From a virus, in IMG/VR virus record IMGVR_UViG_3300047562_004050, positions 1-34,766 of that record: a DNA stretch of 34,766 nt; one strand, written 5' to 3'. This document shows positions 1-8,774 of the stretch, piece after piece. A program made the position numbers and the translations under genes. Below the pieces are notes generated by a model that searched no databases, was not told the DNA's origin, and saw nothing but the letters and a program-made list of their open reading frames with translations. Position 1 is the first letter of the stretch. Each line of letters starts with the position of its first letter.

Positions 1-1136
1 GGTTTTTCTGTCTCTACAATACTTCTGTACTTTTTAGTATTTCTCATAACCTGAGCTCTCTTTGGAAAGCTCTCTTTCACTGTTACTGAACAGCTTCTTG
101 GTACTTCAAACCAATACTTTTCTCCATCTAAATCATATAGAAGCGGAAACGAAAGTTTTTGACACCAGTAGCAAGTACAATCATTAAACGTAAAATCATC
201 TTCCATTTTAACTTCAGGCAAAAGAAAGTCTTTTACAAATGGAGTTTCAAAAATGAGTTGCGGAAGATCTTCATGAGGATAGCGTTTTAATACATGATCT
301 ATATTTCCATCTGGTGCTGGGGTTCCTTCTGCCAACTGAGTTTTATTGACGAACTCTTCGTATTTTTTATAAGAACCAATATCGCCAAGAGCTTTAAAGC
401 TATCATAGGCATGAGCAAAAGAGTCTGCTTTGATTTGCCTTTGCTCGTTAGTTCCCATCCAAGCAAAATGCCATCCCATATCTTGTACAACTTTACCTTG
501 TTGTGTTGGCCACATCACCTGATGAGGAACATTGCCACAACGAATGTTATTCACTGTGTGTTGCATGATCTGAGACTTAGTAGCAAAGAACATAGCTCGC
601 CACCACTTAACCGGATCACCACTTTCTTTATGATAAGCTCTTAAGTCTGCTCTTCCTTGTAAATAAACTAAAGGGATCTTAATGATAATGTTTTGATTGT
701 TCTTAGCCATGTTAGCAACCCACTGAATATTTCTTGGGTTAATAACTTCGTCTGCATCACCATAGATAAACACGTCGTCATTTTTGAATTCGTGCATGGC
801 TAGCATAATAGCATCTTTTTGAAGACGCTCACGTACCCTAGCATAAAGAGAAGCATCATTATTAGAATTAACTCCAGCATTTCTTCTATCTACGTCTCTT
901 ATTTGAAGGTATTCTTGATCCGGGATGTCATGCTCTACGTAAATAATCTTTTCGATTGGAAGACCTTGATTACGAGCAATCTCCATAAATTTTCTTTCAA
1001 CCGGGGCGCCACTATGAGTCTTATCAGATTCAACAATAATAAATTTATCCACATAGTCTTTAAGCAGATTTATTCTTAAATATAAAAGTTCTTCTCCGTA
1101 TGGAGCAAAAAACGGAAAACAATCTACAATAGCCAT
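1..1136 (-). CDS. GT17-family glycosyltransferase fused to sulfotransferase-like domain (3' end cut by window)
   Basis: The frame opens at ATG 1136 and stays open to base 1, so at least 378 residues are present and the C-terminus lies outside the window. Residues ~1-290 read as glycosyltransferase family 17 (N-acetylglucosaminyltransferase-like): it begins MAIVDCFPFFAPYGEELLYL, followed by VDKFIIVESDKTHSG, a DADE-type acidic motif (YGDADEVIN) and a WHFAWMG segment. From about residue 315 a second module begins, KYWFEVPRSCSVTVKESF, which resembles the 5'-phosphosulfate-binding loop at the start of sulfotransferases. Family knowledge suggests transfer of a sugar, and perhaps sulfate, onto a surface glycan or virion protein; the substrate is not visible. 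It starts one base after the TGA of the upstream methyltransferase, so the two are probably co-translated. The GT17 call is fairly firm. The fusion is an inference from a truncated second domain. Confidence 0.75.
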   Translation of the reverse strand, partial: MAIVDCFPFFAPYGEELLYLRINLLKDYVDKFIIVESDKTHSGAPVERKFMEIARNQGLPIEKIIYVEHDIPDQEYLQIRDVDRRNAGVNSNNDASLYARVRERLQKDAIMLAMHEFKNDDVFIYGDADEVINPRNIQWVANMAKNNQNIIIKIPLVYLQGRADLRAYHKESGDPVKWWRAMFFATKSQIMQHTVNNIRCGNVPHQVMWPTQQGKVVQDMGWHFAWMGTNEQRQIKADSFAHAYDSFKALGDIGSYKKYEEFVNKTQLAEGTPAPDGNIDHVLKRYPHEDLPQLIFETPFVKDFLLPEVKMEDDFTFNDCTCYWCQKLSFPLLYDLDGEKYWFEVPRSCSVTVKESFPKRAQVMRNTKKYRSIVETEK

Positions 1137-1137
1137 A

Positions 1138-1701
1138 TCAACCTCTTTCCAATATTGTAAGCCCGTTATTATTTGTTCTAAATTCTTTAAATTTCCAATG
1201 CGGATTGTCAATCATAAATCTAATAATAGCAGGAAGCAAACCGGCTGTTCCTTGCTGAACTTCATTTTTATTCCAGCTCTCGTCTCTTAAGCCGTAAGTA
1301 AACGTATCATGAAAAGCCATATATTTTCTGGCTTTGTTTCCATGAAGATGTAGTTCTTGTTTAAGTTGAGGATAAGAATGCCAAGTGTCTATAAACAGAA
1401 GATCGGTTTCTTCTATTTCAATTTGGCGAACGTCAGCCTTGATATATCTAACGTCTTTTCCTTCTTCTTTTGCTGCATCAAAAATTTTACTTAGATTTTC
1501 ATCAATAAAAATATCATAAGATCTAAGTGCAGCATCAGTTGATAAGAAAGCTCGAGAGCTAGCTCCAAACCTTACACCCATTTCTGTAACATGATCGCAT
1601 TTACTAGCTAAGTCTCTTAAAACTGGAAGATGTTCATTAATATCAGTTTTTCTATTACACCAAGCTTTGTATTCGTTTTCAATTAATTCTTTCCAGCTCA
1701 T
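1138..1701 (-). CDS. Class I SAM-dependent methyltransferase-like protein
   Basis: A protein of 187 residues from ATG 1701. I prefer this start over the GTG at 1713 because the ATG overlaps the TGA of the upstream dehydratase (ATGA) and has AGGTGG about nine bases before it. HVTEMGVRFGASSRAFL is a glycine-rich SAM-binding motif I of the Methyltransf_24 / CmcI-like type. DLLFIDTWHSYPQLKQEL is the acidic strand plus WHSY motif typical of that family, and KYMAFHDTFTYG follows. Related enzymes methylate sugars or small molecules, and the neighbours (RmlB-like dehydratase, GT17) suggest a role in modifying a glycan. Substrate unknown. Confidence 0.7.
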   Translation of the reverse strand: MSWKELIENEYKAWCNRKTDINEHLPVLRDLASKCDHVTEMGVRFGASSRAFLSTDAALRSYDIFIDENLSKIFDAAKEEGKDVRYIKADVRQIEIEETDLLFIDTWHSYPQLKQELHLHGNKARKYMAFHDTFTYGLRDESWNKNEVQQGTAGLLPAIIRFMIDNPHWKFKEFRTNNNGLTILERG

Positions 1702-2720
1702 AGATCTAACCACCTTGTATTATCTAAAGTCCATTGGACTACTTCATTAATTCTATCCTCGACAGGCTGAGGAGTCCATCCCATATTGGCAAGTCTTTGG
1801 CCACTGAGTGCATAACGAAGATCGTGGCCAGGACGGCTGCTATGGAAATCCATAAATTCATACTTGAGCTCCTTACCTTGAGCATCTGCAATCATTTGCG
1901 CCAGTTCAAGGTTATTGAGCTCGGTTGCTCCACATATATTAAATTTTGGACACTTGATTCCAGTGTTGTTTGAAATATCTAAAGTATATTTATTTTCAAG
2001 TAGGAATAGTGTGGCGTCTGCAACATCTTCAGCATGAATGTAATGTCTAGATCCTGGAATAGTTTTAGTAGCATCAGAATGGATAGTAACGACTTCTCCA
2101 TCGCGAGCTTTACGAATGCAAAGCGGAATAAACTTTTCTGGATGCTGTCTTTGACCAAACACATTCATAGTATGCGTAATATAGATCGGCATATTATAGG
2201 TGTTTTGGAATGCTACTGCAAGTTCTTCGCCTCCTGCCTTCGACGCAGAATACGGGTTAGTGCAATTATAACGATCATACTCATCGTATTTTACTCCTTC
2301 GGGTGCAGGTCCAAAAACTTCATCAGTACTAAAATATAAAAAACGCTCTAAGTTATCTTGCTTACGAGCCATCTCAAGCACATTACATGTACCGACAACG
2401 TTATCCATAACAAATTCCATAGGACGTTCGATTGAACGATCTACATGAGAACCTGCTGCTAAGTGAGCAATAATATCCACTTTACCAATGTCTGCAAGGA
2501 GCATTGGGTTGAATTCTGCTTTTAGATCGTGATAGATTGTACGGACTCTTTTACGTTCTGCTGGAGTATAATCCTGCAAAAGGTCTGCGAGTCTATTGAG
2601 ATTTCCACTGTAGTCTAAACGATCTACTGTAACAATTTCCCAATCTGTTCTCTTAAGAACTTGACCAATTAAATGATGCGCGATAAATCCCGCGCCGCCT
2701 GTGATAAGAATTTTTTTCAT
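1698..2720 (-). CDS. rmlB: dTDP-glucose 4,6-dehydratase-like SDR enzyme (RmlB family)
   Basis: A 340-residue extended short-chain dehydrogenase. Visible motifs are the Rossmann loop ITGGAGFIAHHL (6-17), AHLAAGSHVDRSI (85-97, characteristic of RmlB), the TDE catalytic triad part in YFSTDEVFG (Thr132, Asp133, Glu134) and the YxxxK pair Tyr157/Lys161. RmlB converts dTDP-glucose to dTDP-4-keto-6-deoxyglucose, the entry to deoxysugar synthesis. All catalytic positions are present, so it should be active, though a related NDP-sugar dehydratase is possible. Start ATG 2720 follows CGGAGAT. An AATAAATA late-promoter-like box lies ~38 bases upstream. It overlaps the downstream methyltransferase by four bases (ATGA), fitting a sugar-modification operon. 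Confidence 0.85.
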   Translation of the reverse strand: MKKILITGGAGFIAHHLIGQVLKRTDWEIVTVDRLDYSGNLNRLADLLQDYTPAERKRVRTIYHDLKAEFNPMLLADIGKVDIIAHLAAGSHVDRSIERPMEFVMDNVVGTCNVLEMARKQDNLERFLYFSTDEVFGPAPEGVKYDEYDRYNCTNPYSASKAGGEELAVAFQNTYNMPIYITHTMNVFGQRQHPEKFIPLCIRKARDGEVVTIHSDATKTIPGSRHYIHAEDVADATLFLLENKYTLDISNNTGIKCPKFNICGATELNNLELAQMIADAQGKELKYEFMDFHSSRPGHDLRYALSGQRLANMGWTPQPVEDRINEVVQWTLDNTRWLDL

Positions 2721-2757
2721 TATATCTCCGTCATCAATAACATGTTGTAATTATTTT

Positions 2758-2765
2758 TATTTATT
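2758..2765 (-). promoter_or_regulatory. Late-promoter-like box (AATAAATA)
   Basis: The minus-strand reading is AATAAATA, one base from the T4 late consensus TATAAATA. It lies 38 bases upstream of the RmlB-like start, in the only gap of this gene group. It would need the phage late sigma/clamp system, which is not in this window. Confidence 0.4.
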
Positions 2766-3331
2766 CAAGTTCTCTTGTACACGTTCAGGTTTCTAATATG
2801 ATTTGTGTTTCTTTTATTGCATGATTGTCGAATTTGTTTTGTTAATTCTGGATCTACAAAATAGTTTCTTTGCTCCCATTCACCTATCCATTCTCTTTCT
2901 GGTCTTTCTGCTATATGACCGTGGCCGCCTTGCCCAGGACGGGCTGCTGAAAAAACTACTAGTCGTGGATTTTTTGAAGCCAAATAATCAAACATCTTTT
3001 TATGGAATTTTAGATCTATATGTTCCATTACTTCTACTGAGAATATCATATCATATTCTGGTAGTATGCCTTTGGGTTCTTCTTGAACTGTTGCATCCCA
3101 AACAAACTGCTTGCAGTTTTCATAATCAAATCTCGCTTGATCCATAGGAGCTGGTTCTATGCCATGAACAATCTCAACTCCGTGAGTAGCGAAATATTCA
3201 CAATACCAACCGACACCGCACCCAAACTCTAAAATTGTTTTAGGTTTAAGTGTATTCACAACCCATTCGTTCATTCCAGTGTTGTGGTTATTTGGATAAA
3301 GTTTTAAGTGATTATCTAGAGACCAGTGCAT
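2765..3331 (-). CDS. Class I SAM-dependent methyltransferase
   Basis: 188 residues. TILEFGCGVGWYCEYFATHG is motif I (acidic strand then GxGxG-like loop), EIVHGIEPAP holds the ribose-binding acidic residue, and YDMIFSVEVMEHID is the motif IV/post-IV region of Methyltransf_11/23-type enzymes. The acceptor is not predictable. The ATG directly abuts the TAA of the DUF454 gene upstream (TAAATG), so it is the last gene of the nrdB-nrdA-ALAS-DUF454 string. That position leaves open whether it works on a tetrapyrrole, on sugars (its downstream neighbours are sugar genes) or on something else. Confidence 0.75.
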   Translation of the reverse strand: MHWSLDNHLKLYPNNHNTGMNEWVVNTLKPKTILEFGCGVGWYCEYFATHGVEIVHGIEPAPMDQARFDYENCKQFVWDATVQEEPKGILPEYDMIFSVEVMEHIDLKFHKKMFDYLASKNPRLVVFSAARPGQGGHGHIAERPEREWIGEWEQRNYFVDPELTKQIRQSCNKRNTNHIRNLNVYKRT

Positions 3332-3751
3332 TTATTTTAACCATCCAATCTTTTCGCCTGCAGCGATTCTTCTCTCTGCTTCTTCTTTAGATCCTGGATA
3401 CCTTGTAGCCCAAGTAACAATAAGAGCAAAAGTAATAAGGAGATATAGCGTTGCCATGATATTACCCGTAGTAAGGAACATTACTACAAGAGAAGTGCTC
3501 ATAACTGCCACCATCAAATATTTTGCTTTTGTTGGATAAACTCTGTATGTAGACCAGTTTTTAATGAATGGTCCAAACTTTGGGTGATTCATAATCCAGT
3601 TATGAAACTTCTCGCTAGATTTTGCAAAACAGAATGTGGCTCCTAAGATTGGAGTACTCCAAGGTAGTCCTGGAATAAGTACACCAAGATATGCTACACC
3701 TAATAAAATAATTCCTAGCGTAAACCAAAACGCTTTTTTAATCTTACTCAT
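3332..3751 (-). CDS. DUF454 (YbaN-like) inner-membrane protein
   Basis: 139 residues, matching the usual length of the DUF454/YbaN family. The N-terminal segment [21 protein letters not shown] with the family's PGLP motif and the [29 protein letters not shown] block are diagnostic. Two more hydrophobic stretches (about 77-92 and 94-112) give a small polytopic membrane protein. The biochemical role of the family is not established. Its ATG overlaps the stop of the ALAS gene (ATGA), so it is translationally coupled to 5-aminolevulinate synthase. That tie makes a role in heme, precursor or iron handling worth considering, but this is inference only. Confidence 0.85.
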   Translation of the reverse strand: MSKIKKAFWFTLGIILLGVAYLGVLIPGLPWSTPILGATFCFAKSSEKFHNWIMNHPKFGPFIKNWSTYRVYPTKAKYLMVAVMSTSLVVMFLTTGNIMATLYLLITFALIVTWATRYPGSKEEAERRIAAGEKIGWLK

Positions 3752-4941
3752 TTTAAAACCTTTCTCAATGCTTCAACTAACTCAACCATCATTACGTCGT
3801 CATGATAAGGCGTAGGAGCAATTCTTAATCTCTCAGTACCTACATCTACTGTTGGTGAGTTAATTGGTTGGATATAAATTCCATACTCGTTTAAAAGCTG
3901 ATCACTAGCAGCCTTACATTTAAATGCGTCATTAACCATAACCGGCACGATATGAGTACAAGCATTCGGATGTACTGGAATATTAGCTTCAGCCAACATA
4001 TTTTTTAATTTTATTGCGCGGTGTTGGTGTTTTTCTCGTAAGGAAGGATGGTCTCTGAGATATTTAATCGAGGCCAAAGCACCCGCACAAACAGCAGGAC
4101 TGATGGATGTTGTGAATATGAAGCCACTAGCAATAGTACGAATGGCATCGACAATAGTGCTATGAGCGCTAATATAGCCACCCTGTACACCATAAGCTTT
4201 ACCCAACGTCCCATTTATAATATCTATCCTGTCACCCAATCCTAAGTGTTCGCAATAACCAGCTCCGGTCTCTCCATACAATCCAACTGCGTGAACCTCA
4301 TCAATATATGTAATCGCGTTATATTTATCCGCCAACTCGCAAATTTCTAGAATAGGTGAAACGTCTCCATCCATAGAATAGACAGACTCGAAAACAATAC
4401 AAGGAACTTTTCCAGCAGCAGTTGCTGCTATTAAAGAGTCCTCTAGATCTTTCATGTTGTTGTGCTGGAATATGATTTTGCTAGCTTTACTATGATTAAT
4501 ACCAACAATCATAGAAGCATGGTTTTTACTATCAGAAATGAAGCAAATATCAGGAATAATTCTGCTTAAAGCAATAAGAGACCATTCATTAGCCACATAA
4601 GCGCTTGAAAATAAAAGAGCTGATTCTTTCTTATGAAGCTTAGCTAATTCTAATTCAAGTGTAACATGATAATGAGATGTACCACCAATATTACGAGTAC
4701 CACCAGATCCTGCACCAGTTTGATCTATTGCTGTGTGCATAGAGTCAATAACATGCTGGTTTTGACCCATACCTAGGTAATCATTTGAACACCAGTTTAC
4801 AATATTTTTTGGAGCATATTTTCCATACCAAATAGAGCGAGGAAAGTTCCCTCGCTCTCTAAGTATATCATTGAATACTCTGTAACGACCGTCTTTCTTA
4901 TAGTCGTTTAGAACATTTTCAAAATAGTGTAAGTGTTTCAT
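3748..4941 (-). CDS. hemA: 5-aminolevulinate synthase (Shemin/C4 pathway)
   Basis: 397 residues, the normal length for bacterial ALAS. It condenses glycine with succinyl-CoA to 5-aminolevulinate, the first committed step of tetrapyrrole synthesis in alphaproteobacteria. Motifs: [12 protein letters not shown] near the N-terminus, [13 protein letters not shown] (76-88), the PLP-binding [10 protein letters not shown] (Asp214, His217) and the Schiff-base lysine Lys248 in [14 protein letters not shown]. These distinguish ALAS from the related biotin and sphingolipid alpha-oxoamine synthases, especially GTRNIGGT and the [10 protein letters not shown] block. The ATG abuts the TAA of nrdA (TAAATG) and the stop overlaps the DUF454 start, so it is expressed with ribonucleotide reductase. 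Together with the heme oxygenase and bilin reductase farther along, it suggests that the phage drives flux from precursor to bilin. Confidence 0.93.
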   Translation of the reverse strand: MKHLHYFENVLNDYKKDGRYRVFNDILRERGNFPRSIWYGKYAPKNIVNWCSNDYLGMGQNQHVIDSMHTAIDQTGAGSGGTRNIGGTSHYHVTLELELAKLHKKESALLFSSAYVANEWSLIALSRIIPDICFISDSKNHASMIVGINHSKASKIIFQHNNMKDLEDSLIAATAAGKVPCIVFESVYSMDGDVSPILEICELADKYNAITYIDEVHAVGLYGETGAGYCEHLGLGDRIDIINGTLGKAYGVQGGYISAHSTIVDAIRTIASGFIFTTSISPAVCAGALASIKYLRDHPSLREKHQHRAIKLKNMLAEANIPVHPNACTHIVPVMVNDAFKCKAASDQLLNEYGIYIQPINSPTVDVGTERLRIAPTPYHDDVMMVELVEALRKVLK

Positions 4942-6630
4942 TTAAGCTTCACAGGCAGCACACTCTGTTGACATTACACGTTTACGAGTAAGTGATTGTG
5001 CTGCAGACATCGAGTAGCTATAGTAAAGGCTCTTTACACCCATTTCCCAAGCATACAGATAAAGTTGGTTGATTTCTTTAACTGTCATGTCAGGATCAAG
5101 CATCAGGTTAAGACTTTGGCTTTGGTCAATATATTCTTGACGAATAGCTGCTTGATCTACAATTGTGTAAGGATTGATTTCAGCAAAAGTTTTAAATACT
5201 GCTTTTTCATCATCGGTGAGAATTGCAAGATGCTGAACAGAACCGTCTGCATTACGGATTGACTCCCATACTTCTGGCTTGTCTTCGCCTTTTTCTTGTA
5301 GAAGCTTTTCAAGATAAGGGTTCTTAATGGTAACCTTCATCTTAGCAAGGTCTTTAACATAGCAATTACTAAATTCTGGCTCAATAGACTGACTAACTTG
5401 TCCAAGAATAAAGCTTGAAGATTTAGTAGGTGCAATAGCCATAGTGGTTGTATTGCGCATACCATAACCCTTTAAGATTTCTGGTTCACCAAACTTTTCA
5501 GCCATATCACGAGATGCTGCATGAGATTTTTCACGAAGGTTCTTTGCAATCTCAAGGTTTTTCTGAGCTGCTTCTTTTGACTCAAACGCAATCATCTTAG
5601 ACTGAAGATATGAATGCCAACCAAGGATACCAGCACCAAGTGCACGGTGGTTCATAGCAAAATCACGAGCACGCTTAAGGTAAATCTGACCTTCAGTCTT
5701 ACGAATAAACTCTTCACAAACAGTATCAAGGAAGTAAGTCATCACTTCAATAGCATCTGTTTCTATGATTTCATCCCAATGCAATACGTTAATAGAGGAA
5801 AGAACACAAGTAAATGTTTCTTCATGGCTTGATGGAAGAGCGATTTCAGCACACATATTAGATGCATAAACACGACGGTTTTTGTCTTTGTATACTTGAG
5901 GTCTTTGATTGTTTACGTTATCAGAATAAAGAATATATGGGAAGCCAACTTCAGAGCGGCGTTGAAGAACTTTTGCCCAAAGACGACGCTTATCTGCATC
6001 ACCATTTTTCATGTCTGCAATAAATTTATCTGAAACAGAAATACCAGTCGTGAGACCTTGAATAGGATTACCTTCAGTACCAATGTCAAGGAATTCATCT
6101 GCATCAGGATGTTCAATATCTTGATATGCTGCAAAGAAACCACGGCGAACAGAACCTTGGGATACGACTGAAGCTAATGTATCATACATTTGCATGAAGT
6201 GTACAGAACCAGAAGACTCGCCTTGATCTGTAATAGGAGCACCACGATGACGAACAGCACCAAAGTAACCAGATGTACCACCACCATTTTTCATAAGCAT
6301 TCCATTTTCAGCATGGCTAAATAGAATTGCTTGCATGCTATCATCAATATAAGAACCAAAGCAAGACACTGGAAGACCACGTGCTTTACCATAGTTAGCC
6401 CAAACAGGAGACGCTAGAGAATAGAATCCTCTTTCCATGTATGAGAAGAATTTATCTGCAAATCCATCAAAGCTTTTCCTAGCTTCTTCAGTTGTAGCCA
6501 TTTCCTTAAGATATTTTTCAGCTTGGTTTGCGATGTCACGTATACGACTTTCAGGAGTTTCTCCTTCACTCAAATATCCTCGTGACAAAAATGTGCGTGA
6601 ATCGGCATTGAGCCAGTAAAACTTTTCCAT
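4942..6630 (-). CDS. nrdA: Ribonucleoside-diphosphate reductase class I, alpha subunit
   Basis: 562 residues from ATG 6630; a TTG one codon earlier is less likely, and AGGA precedes the ATG. It reduces NDPs to dNDPs with the adjacent beta subunit. Numbering from this ATG, the redox cysteine is Cys90 (PVSCFGS). The catalytic NxCxE set is Asn258/Cys260/Glu262 (NMCAEI). The radical-transfer tyrosines are the Tyr536-Tyr537 pair (SLYYSYS), and the C-terminal shuttle pair is CAAC (Cys557, Cys560). The protein is shorter than host NrdA because the N-terminal ATP-cone is missing: catalytic-domain sequence (WLNADSRTFLSRGYL) begins at once. The regulatory cone is instead on the beta subunit. ALAS follows with no gap. 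Confidence 0.95.
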   Translation of the reverse strand: MEKFYWLNADSRTFLSRGYLSEGETPESRIRDIANQAEKYLKEMATTEEARKSFDGFADKFFSYMERGFYSLASPVWANYGKARGLPVSCFGSYIDDSMQAILFSHAENGMLMKNGGGTSGYFGAVRHRGAPITDQGESSGSVHFMQMYDTLASVVSQGSVRRGFFAAYQDIEHPDADEFLDIGTEGNPIQGLTTGISVSDKFIADMKNGDADKRRLWAKVLQRRSEVGFPYILYSDNVNNQRPQVYKDKNRRVYASNMCAEIALPSSHEETFTCVLSSINVLHWDEIIETDAIEVMTYFLDTVCEEFIRKTEGQIYLKRARDFAMNHRALGAGILGWHSYLQSKMIAFESKEAAQKNLEIAKNLREKSHAASRDMAEKFGEPEILKGYGMRNTTTMAIAPTKSSSFILGQVSQSIEPEFSNCYVKDLAKMKVTIKNPYLEKLLQEKGEDKPEVWESIRNADGSVQHLAILTDDEKAVFKTFAEINPYTIVDQAAIRQEYIDQSQSLNLMLDPDMTVKEINQLYLYAWEMGVKSLYYSYSMSAAQSLTRKRVMSTECAACEA

Positions 6631-6646
6631 CAATCCTGCCCTTTAA

Positions 6647-7927
6647 TTAAAATAAATCATCTTCTGTGAATGCTTTTGTTTTCTTAGAATAAGCGGTTGA
6701 ACGCTTAACAAAGAAATCAACATTCTTAGTACTTAGAATTTCTTCAACAAACCAATCAGTGGTTTTGATTACCTCAGCATCTACTTCATAGATTGGTTTC
6801 ATATCAATCGCTTGCAGTGACTGATTGAAACGATGCTTAAGAAATTCTTTCACGGTATCTTTTGGTAGAAAGTCTAGGTCAGAATCACCATAAATCCAAT
6901 CTACAATTGCAGACTCAGCCTTGTAAGCTTCACGACACAGTCTGTTTACTTCATTAATGCTTTCTTTATCAAACCACTCTGGGTTCTCAGCACGCATAAT
7001 ATTTACAAGTTCAAACCCAAAACGAGCATGAATATCTTCTTCTTTTGAAGTAGCTTCCACGGCATTAGAAATACCTTTAAGCATATTCTTATGCTTATTA
7101 AACGCCATCATAATTAAAAATTGCGAGAATAACGAAACATTCTCGACAAACATAGAAAATAGAATAATTTTGTGGAAGTAGTCTTTATCATCGACTGGTG
7201 AATACATGGACTGTTCCAAGTATGCAATACGACGTTTGATGGCGGGGACGTCAACGATATTTTCAAACTCTGAATTCAATCCCATGATTTCAATAAGGTT
7301 TGAATAAGCATCAGCATGACGTACTTCTGATTCACCAAATGTTACACCAACTGCTTGAACTTCTGGCTTTGGCATCTTATCACCAATCTTAGCCCAGAAA
7401 GTTTTGACCTGTACTTCGATCTGAGAAATAGCAAGCATAGCTTTCTTAACTACTTCAGCCTCATGTGGAGTCATACGAACTTTCATGTCCTGAATATCTG
7501 AAGAGTAATTAAACTCAGTGTGTACCCAATAAGAATGACGAATAGCATCAAGATATTCGATAAGTTGTGGATACTCGTAAGGCTTTAGGTTAGTGCGTTT
7601 ACGGAAAATGTTTGGAGCGTTATTAAAACGGAAAAGAATATACTCACGAGCAAGATCATGGAGTCCCATATCCATGATTACATTCTCTACTGTTCTATGA
7701 ATCTGATCAACGCTTACTTGAACATCAGTTTCTTCTTTGTTTAGTATATCAGTAACTTCTAAAGCCACTTCACCAGGAAGCATCTTGCTTCTCATTCCAA
7801 TAGATTTCATTGCTTTTGCAACAGCAGTACTAATCTTGTTTTCATTGTAGTTTTCAGTAGTGCCATCTCTTTTAAGTACGTAATGTACCCTTCTTAATAT
7901 CTCTGGTGGAGTAGTTTGAAGCATCAT
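6647..7927 (-). CDS. nrdB: Ribonucleoside-diphosphate reductase class I, beta subunit with N-terminal ATP-cone
   Basis: 426 residues, about 90-100 longer than a plain NrdB because residues ~12-100 form an ATP-cone (VLKRDGTTENYNENKISTAV ... VENVIMDMG). The radical subunit follows. Predicted metal ligands are Glu171, Glu201 and His204, Glu262, Glu297 and His300. The radical tyrosine is Tyr208 in EVRHADAY, aligned with E. coli Tyr122, so this is a tyrosyl-radical type and not an R2c-type. NrdBs with their own ATP-cone are a known minority; there, dATP inhibition acts by oligomerising the beta subunit. It is the first gene of the nrdB-nrdA-ALAS-DUF454-methyltransferase string, preceded by a structured 150-base leader. 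The start ATG is followed by a second ATG; either could be used. Confidence 0.93.
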   Translation of the reverse strand: MMLQTTPPEILRRVHYVLKRDGTTENYNENKISTAVAKAMKSIGMRSKMLPGEVALEVTDILNKEETDVQVSVDQIHRTVENVIMDMGLHDLAREYILFRFNNAPNIFRKRTNLKPYEYPQLIEYLDAIRHSYWVHTEFNYSSDIQDMKVRMTPHEAEVVKKAMLAISQIEVQVKTFWAKIGDKMPKPEVQAVGVTFGESEVRHADAYSNLIEIMGLNSEFENIVDVPAIKRRIAYLEQSMYSPVDDKDYFHKIILFSMFVENVSLFSQFLIMMAFNKHKNMLKGISNAVEATSKEEDIHARFGFELVNIMRAENPEWFDKESINEVNRLCREAYKAESAIVDWIYGDSDLDFLPKDTVKEFLKHRFNQSLQAIDMKPIYEVDAEVIKTTDWFVEEILSTKNVDFFVKRSTAYSKKTKAFTEDDLF

Positions 7928-8080
7928 TGGCCCCTCTCTAGGTTGGATTGTTAAAATAAAGATTAGACGACCACCTATTGCTAGGTGGCATATGTTGTAT
8001 AAGTTGTAAGCGAAATAACTACATGTTATTCTATAGTATGAGATATTTATTAGCCGCTTACAACTTTTCTTTGAAAAAAA
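7928..8080 (-). promoter_or_regulatory. Structured leader of the nrdB-nrdA-ALAS operon
   Basis: No gene here. On the minus strand an 11-base perfect inverted repeat (AGTTGTAAGCG at 8055-8065, CGCTTACAACT at 8002-8012) encloses a 42-base loop holding an AATAAATA late-promoter-like box (8044-8051). It is followed by a perfect 7-bp hairpin CCACCTA-GCAA-TAGGTGG (7971-7988) with a GNRA loop. Neither has a T-run like a classic terminator. This could be a regulatory leader for nrdB or the end of the thyX message. Confidence 0.45.
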
Positions 8081-8764
8081 TTAGTCTGTTACAAAATTTG
8101 TTACCGCAGGATAGATCTTAGAAATAGCTTCAGCTACAGCTTTTGCAACTTCAATATGTTCTAGTTGTGTACCATTAGACGAACGCAATTCGATATAATG
8201 AATCCAACTACGAATTGTTCCATTCACATAAAGGCGAGAAGGAGTATTACCTTCTGGCAAAACGGCACGTGCTTGTTCTTTAGCAATCCCGTTTTCAATT
8301 GCCCATTCATAGGCTTGCATTGCTCTTTGCCATACTGCTCTTTGATGTACTTCCCACGCGTTATGAAGAGCTACATCATCATGAATAATACTATTTTGAC
8401 GGTTCTTTGGATCTTGTAAGCGAGCTTTGCGAATTACAACAGAATCGCCAAGATCGCGGACGTCAGCATACCTTTGAGAAAACTCTTGGAATGAAAATGA
8501 TCGGTGGCGGAGGAGTTGTCTTGCGATGTCTCTTGTTGTTTCGATTTCGATGCATGCTGAGGCCATTTCGAATGGTGACCAGTGCTTGTGTTTGATGAGG
8601 TAATCAAGTAACTTTGGAGTTGTCTTTGAGTTATTTTGGTTCGTTGGGTTGGACACACGGGCGCAATACGCGATGAGATCCTGGATGTTGTCGAGGCCAT
8701 TGACTGATTCACCTGTGTGGATGCGACCAGTGGGTTGGCTATGGGATATGAGACGTGCATGCAT
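8081..8764 (-). CDS. thyX: FAD-dependent thymidylate synthase
   Basis: 227 residues from ATG 8764. That start is chosen because AAGGAG sits six bases upstream; a TTG at 8797 would extend into the primase gene. ThyX makes dTMP from dUMP using methylene-tetrahydrofolate, FAD and NADPH. The signature RHRxxSxxxxSxR is seen as RHRSFSFQEFSQR (86-98). HWSPFEMA (61-68) and the substrate-binding RSWIHYIELR region are also present. The length is normal. It sits directly behind primase, in a nucleotide-supply block with ribonucleotide reductase. Confidence 0.95.
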   Translation of the reverse strand: MHARLISHSQPTGRIHTGESVNGLDNIQDLIAYCARVSNPTNQNNSKTTPKLLDYLIKHKHWSPFEMASACIEIETTRDIARQLLRHRSFSFQEFSQRYADVRDLGDSVVIRKARLQDPKNRQNSIIHDDVALHNAWEVHQRAVWQRAMQAYEWAIENGIAKEQARAVLPEGNTPSRLYVNGTIRSWIHYIELRSSNGTQLEHIEVAKAVAEAISKIYPAVTNFVTD

Positions 8765-8774
8765 TATTTTCTCC

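Noticed and set aside
294-644. 116-codon plus-strand frame
   Set aside because: Antisense to the GT17 gene, whose frame runs unbroken to the window edge.
8434-8760. 108-codon minus-strand frame within thyX
   Set aside because: Alternate frame of a clear ThyX with its signature motif.
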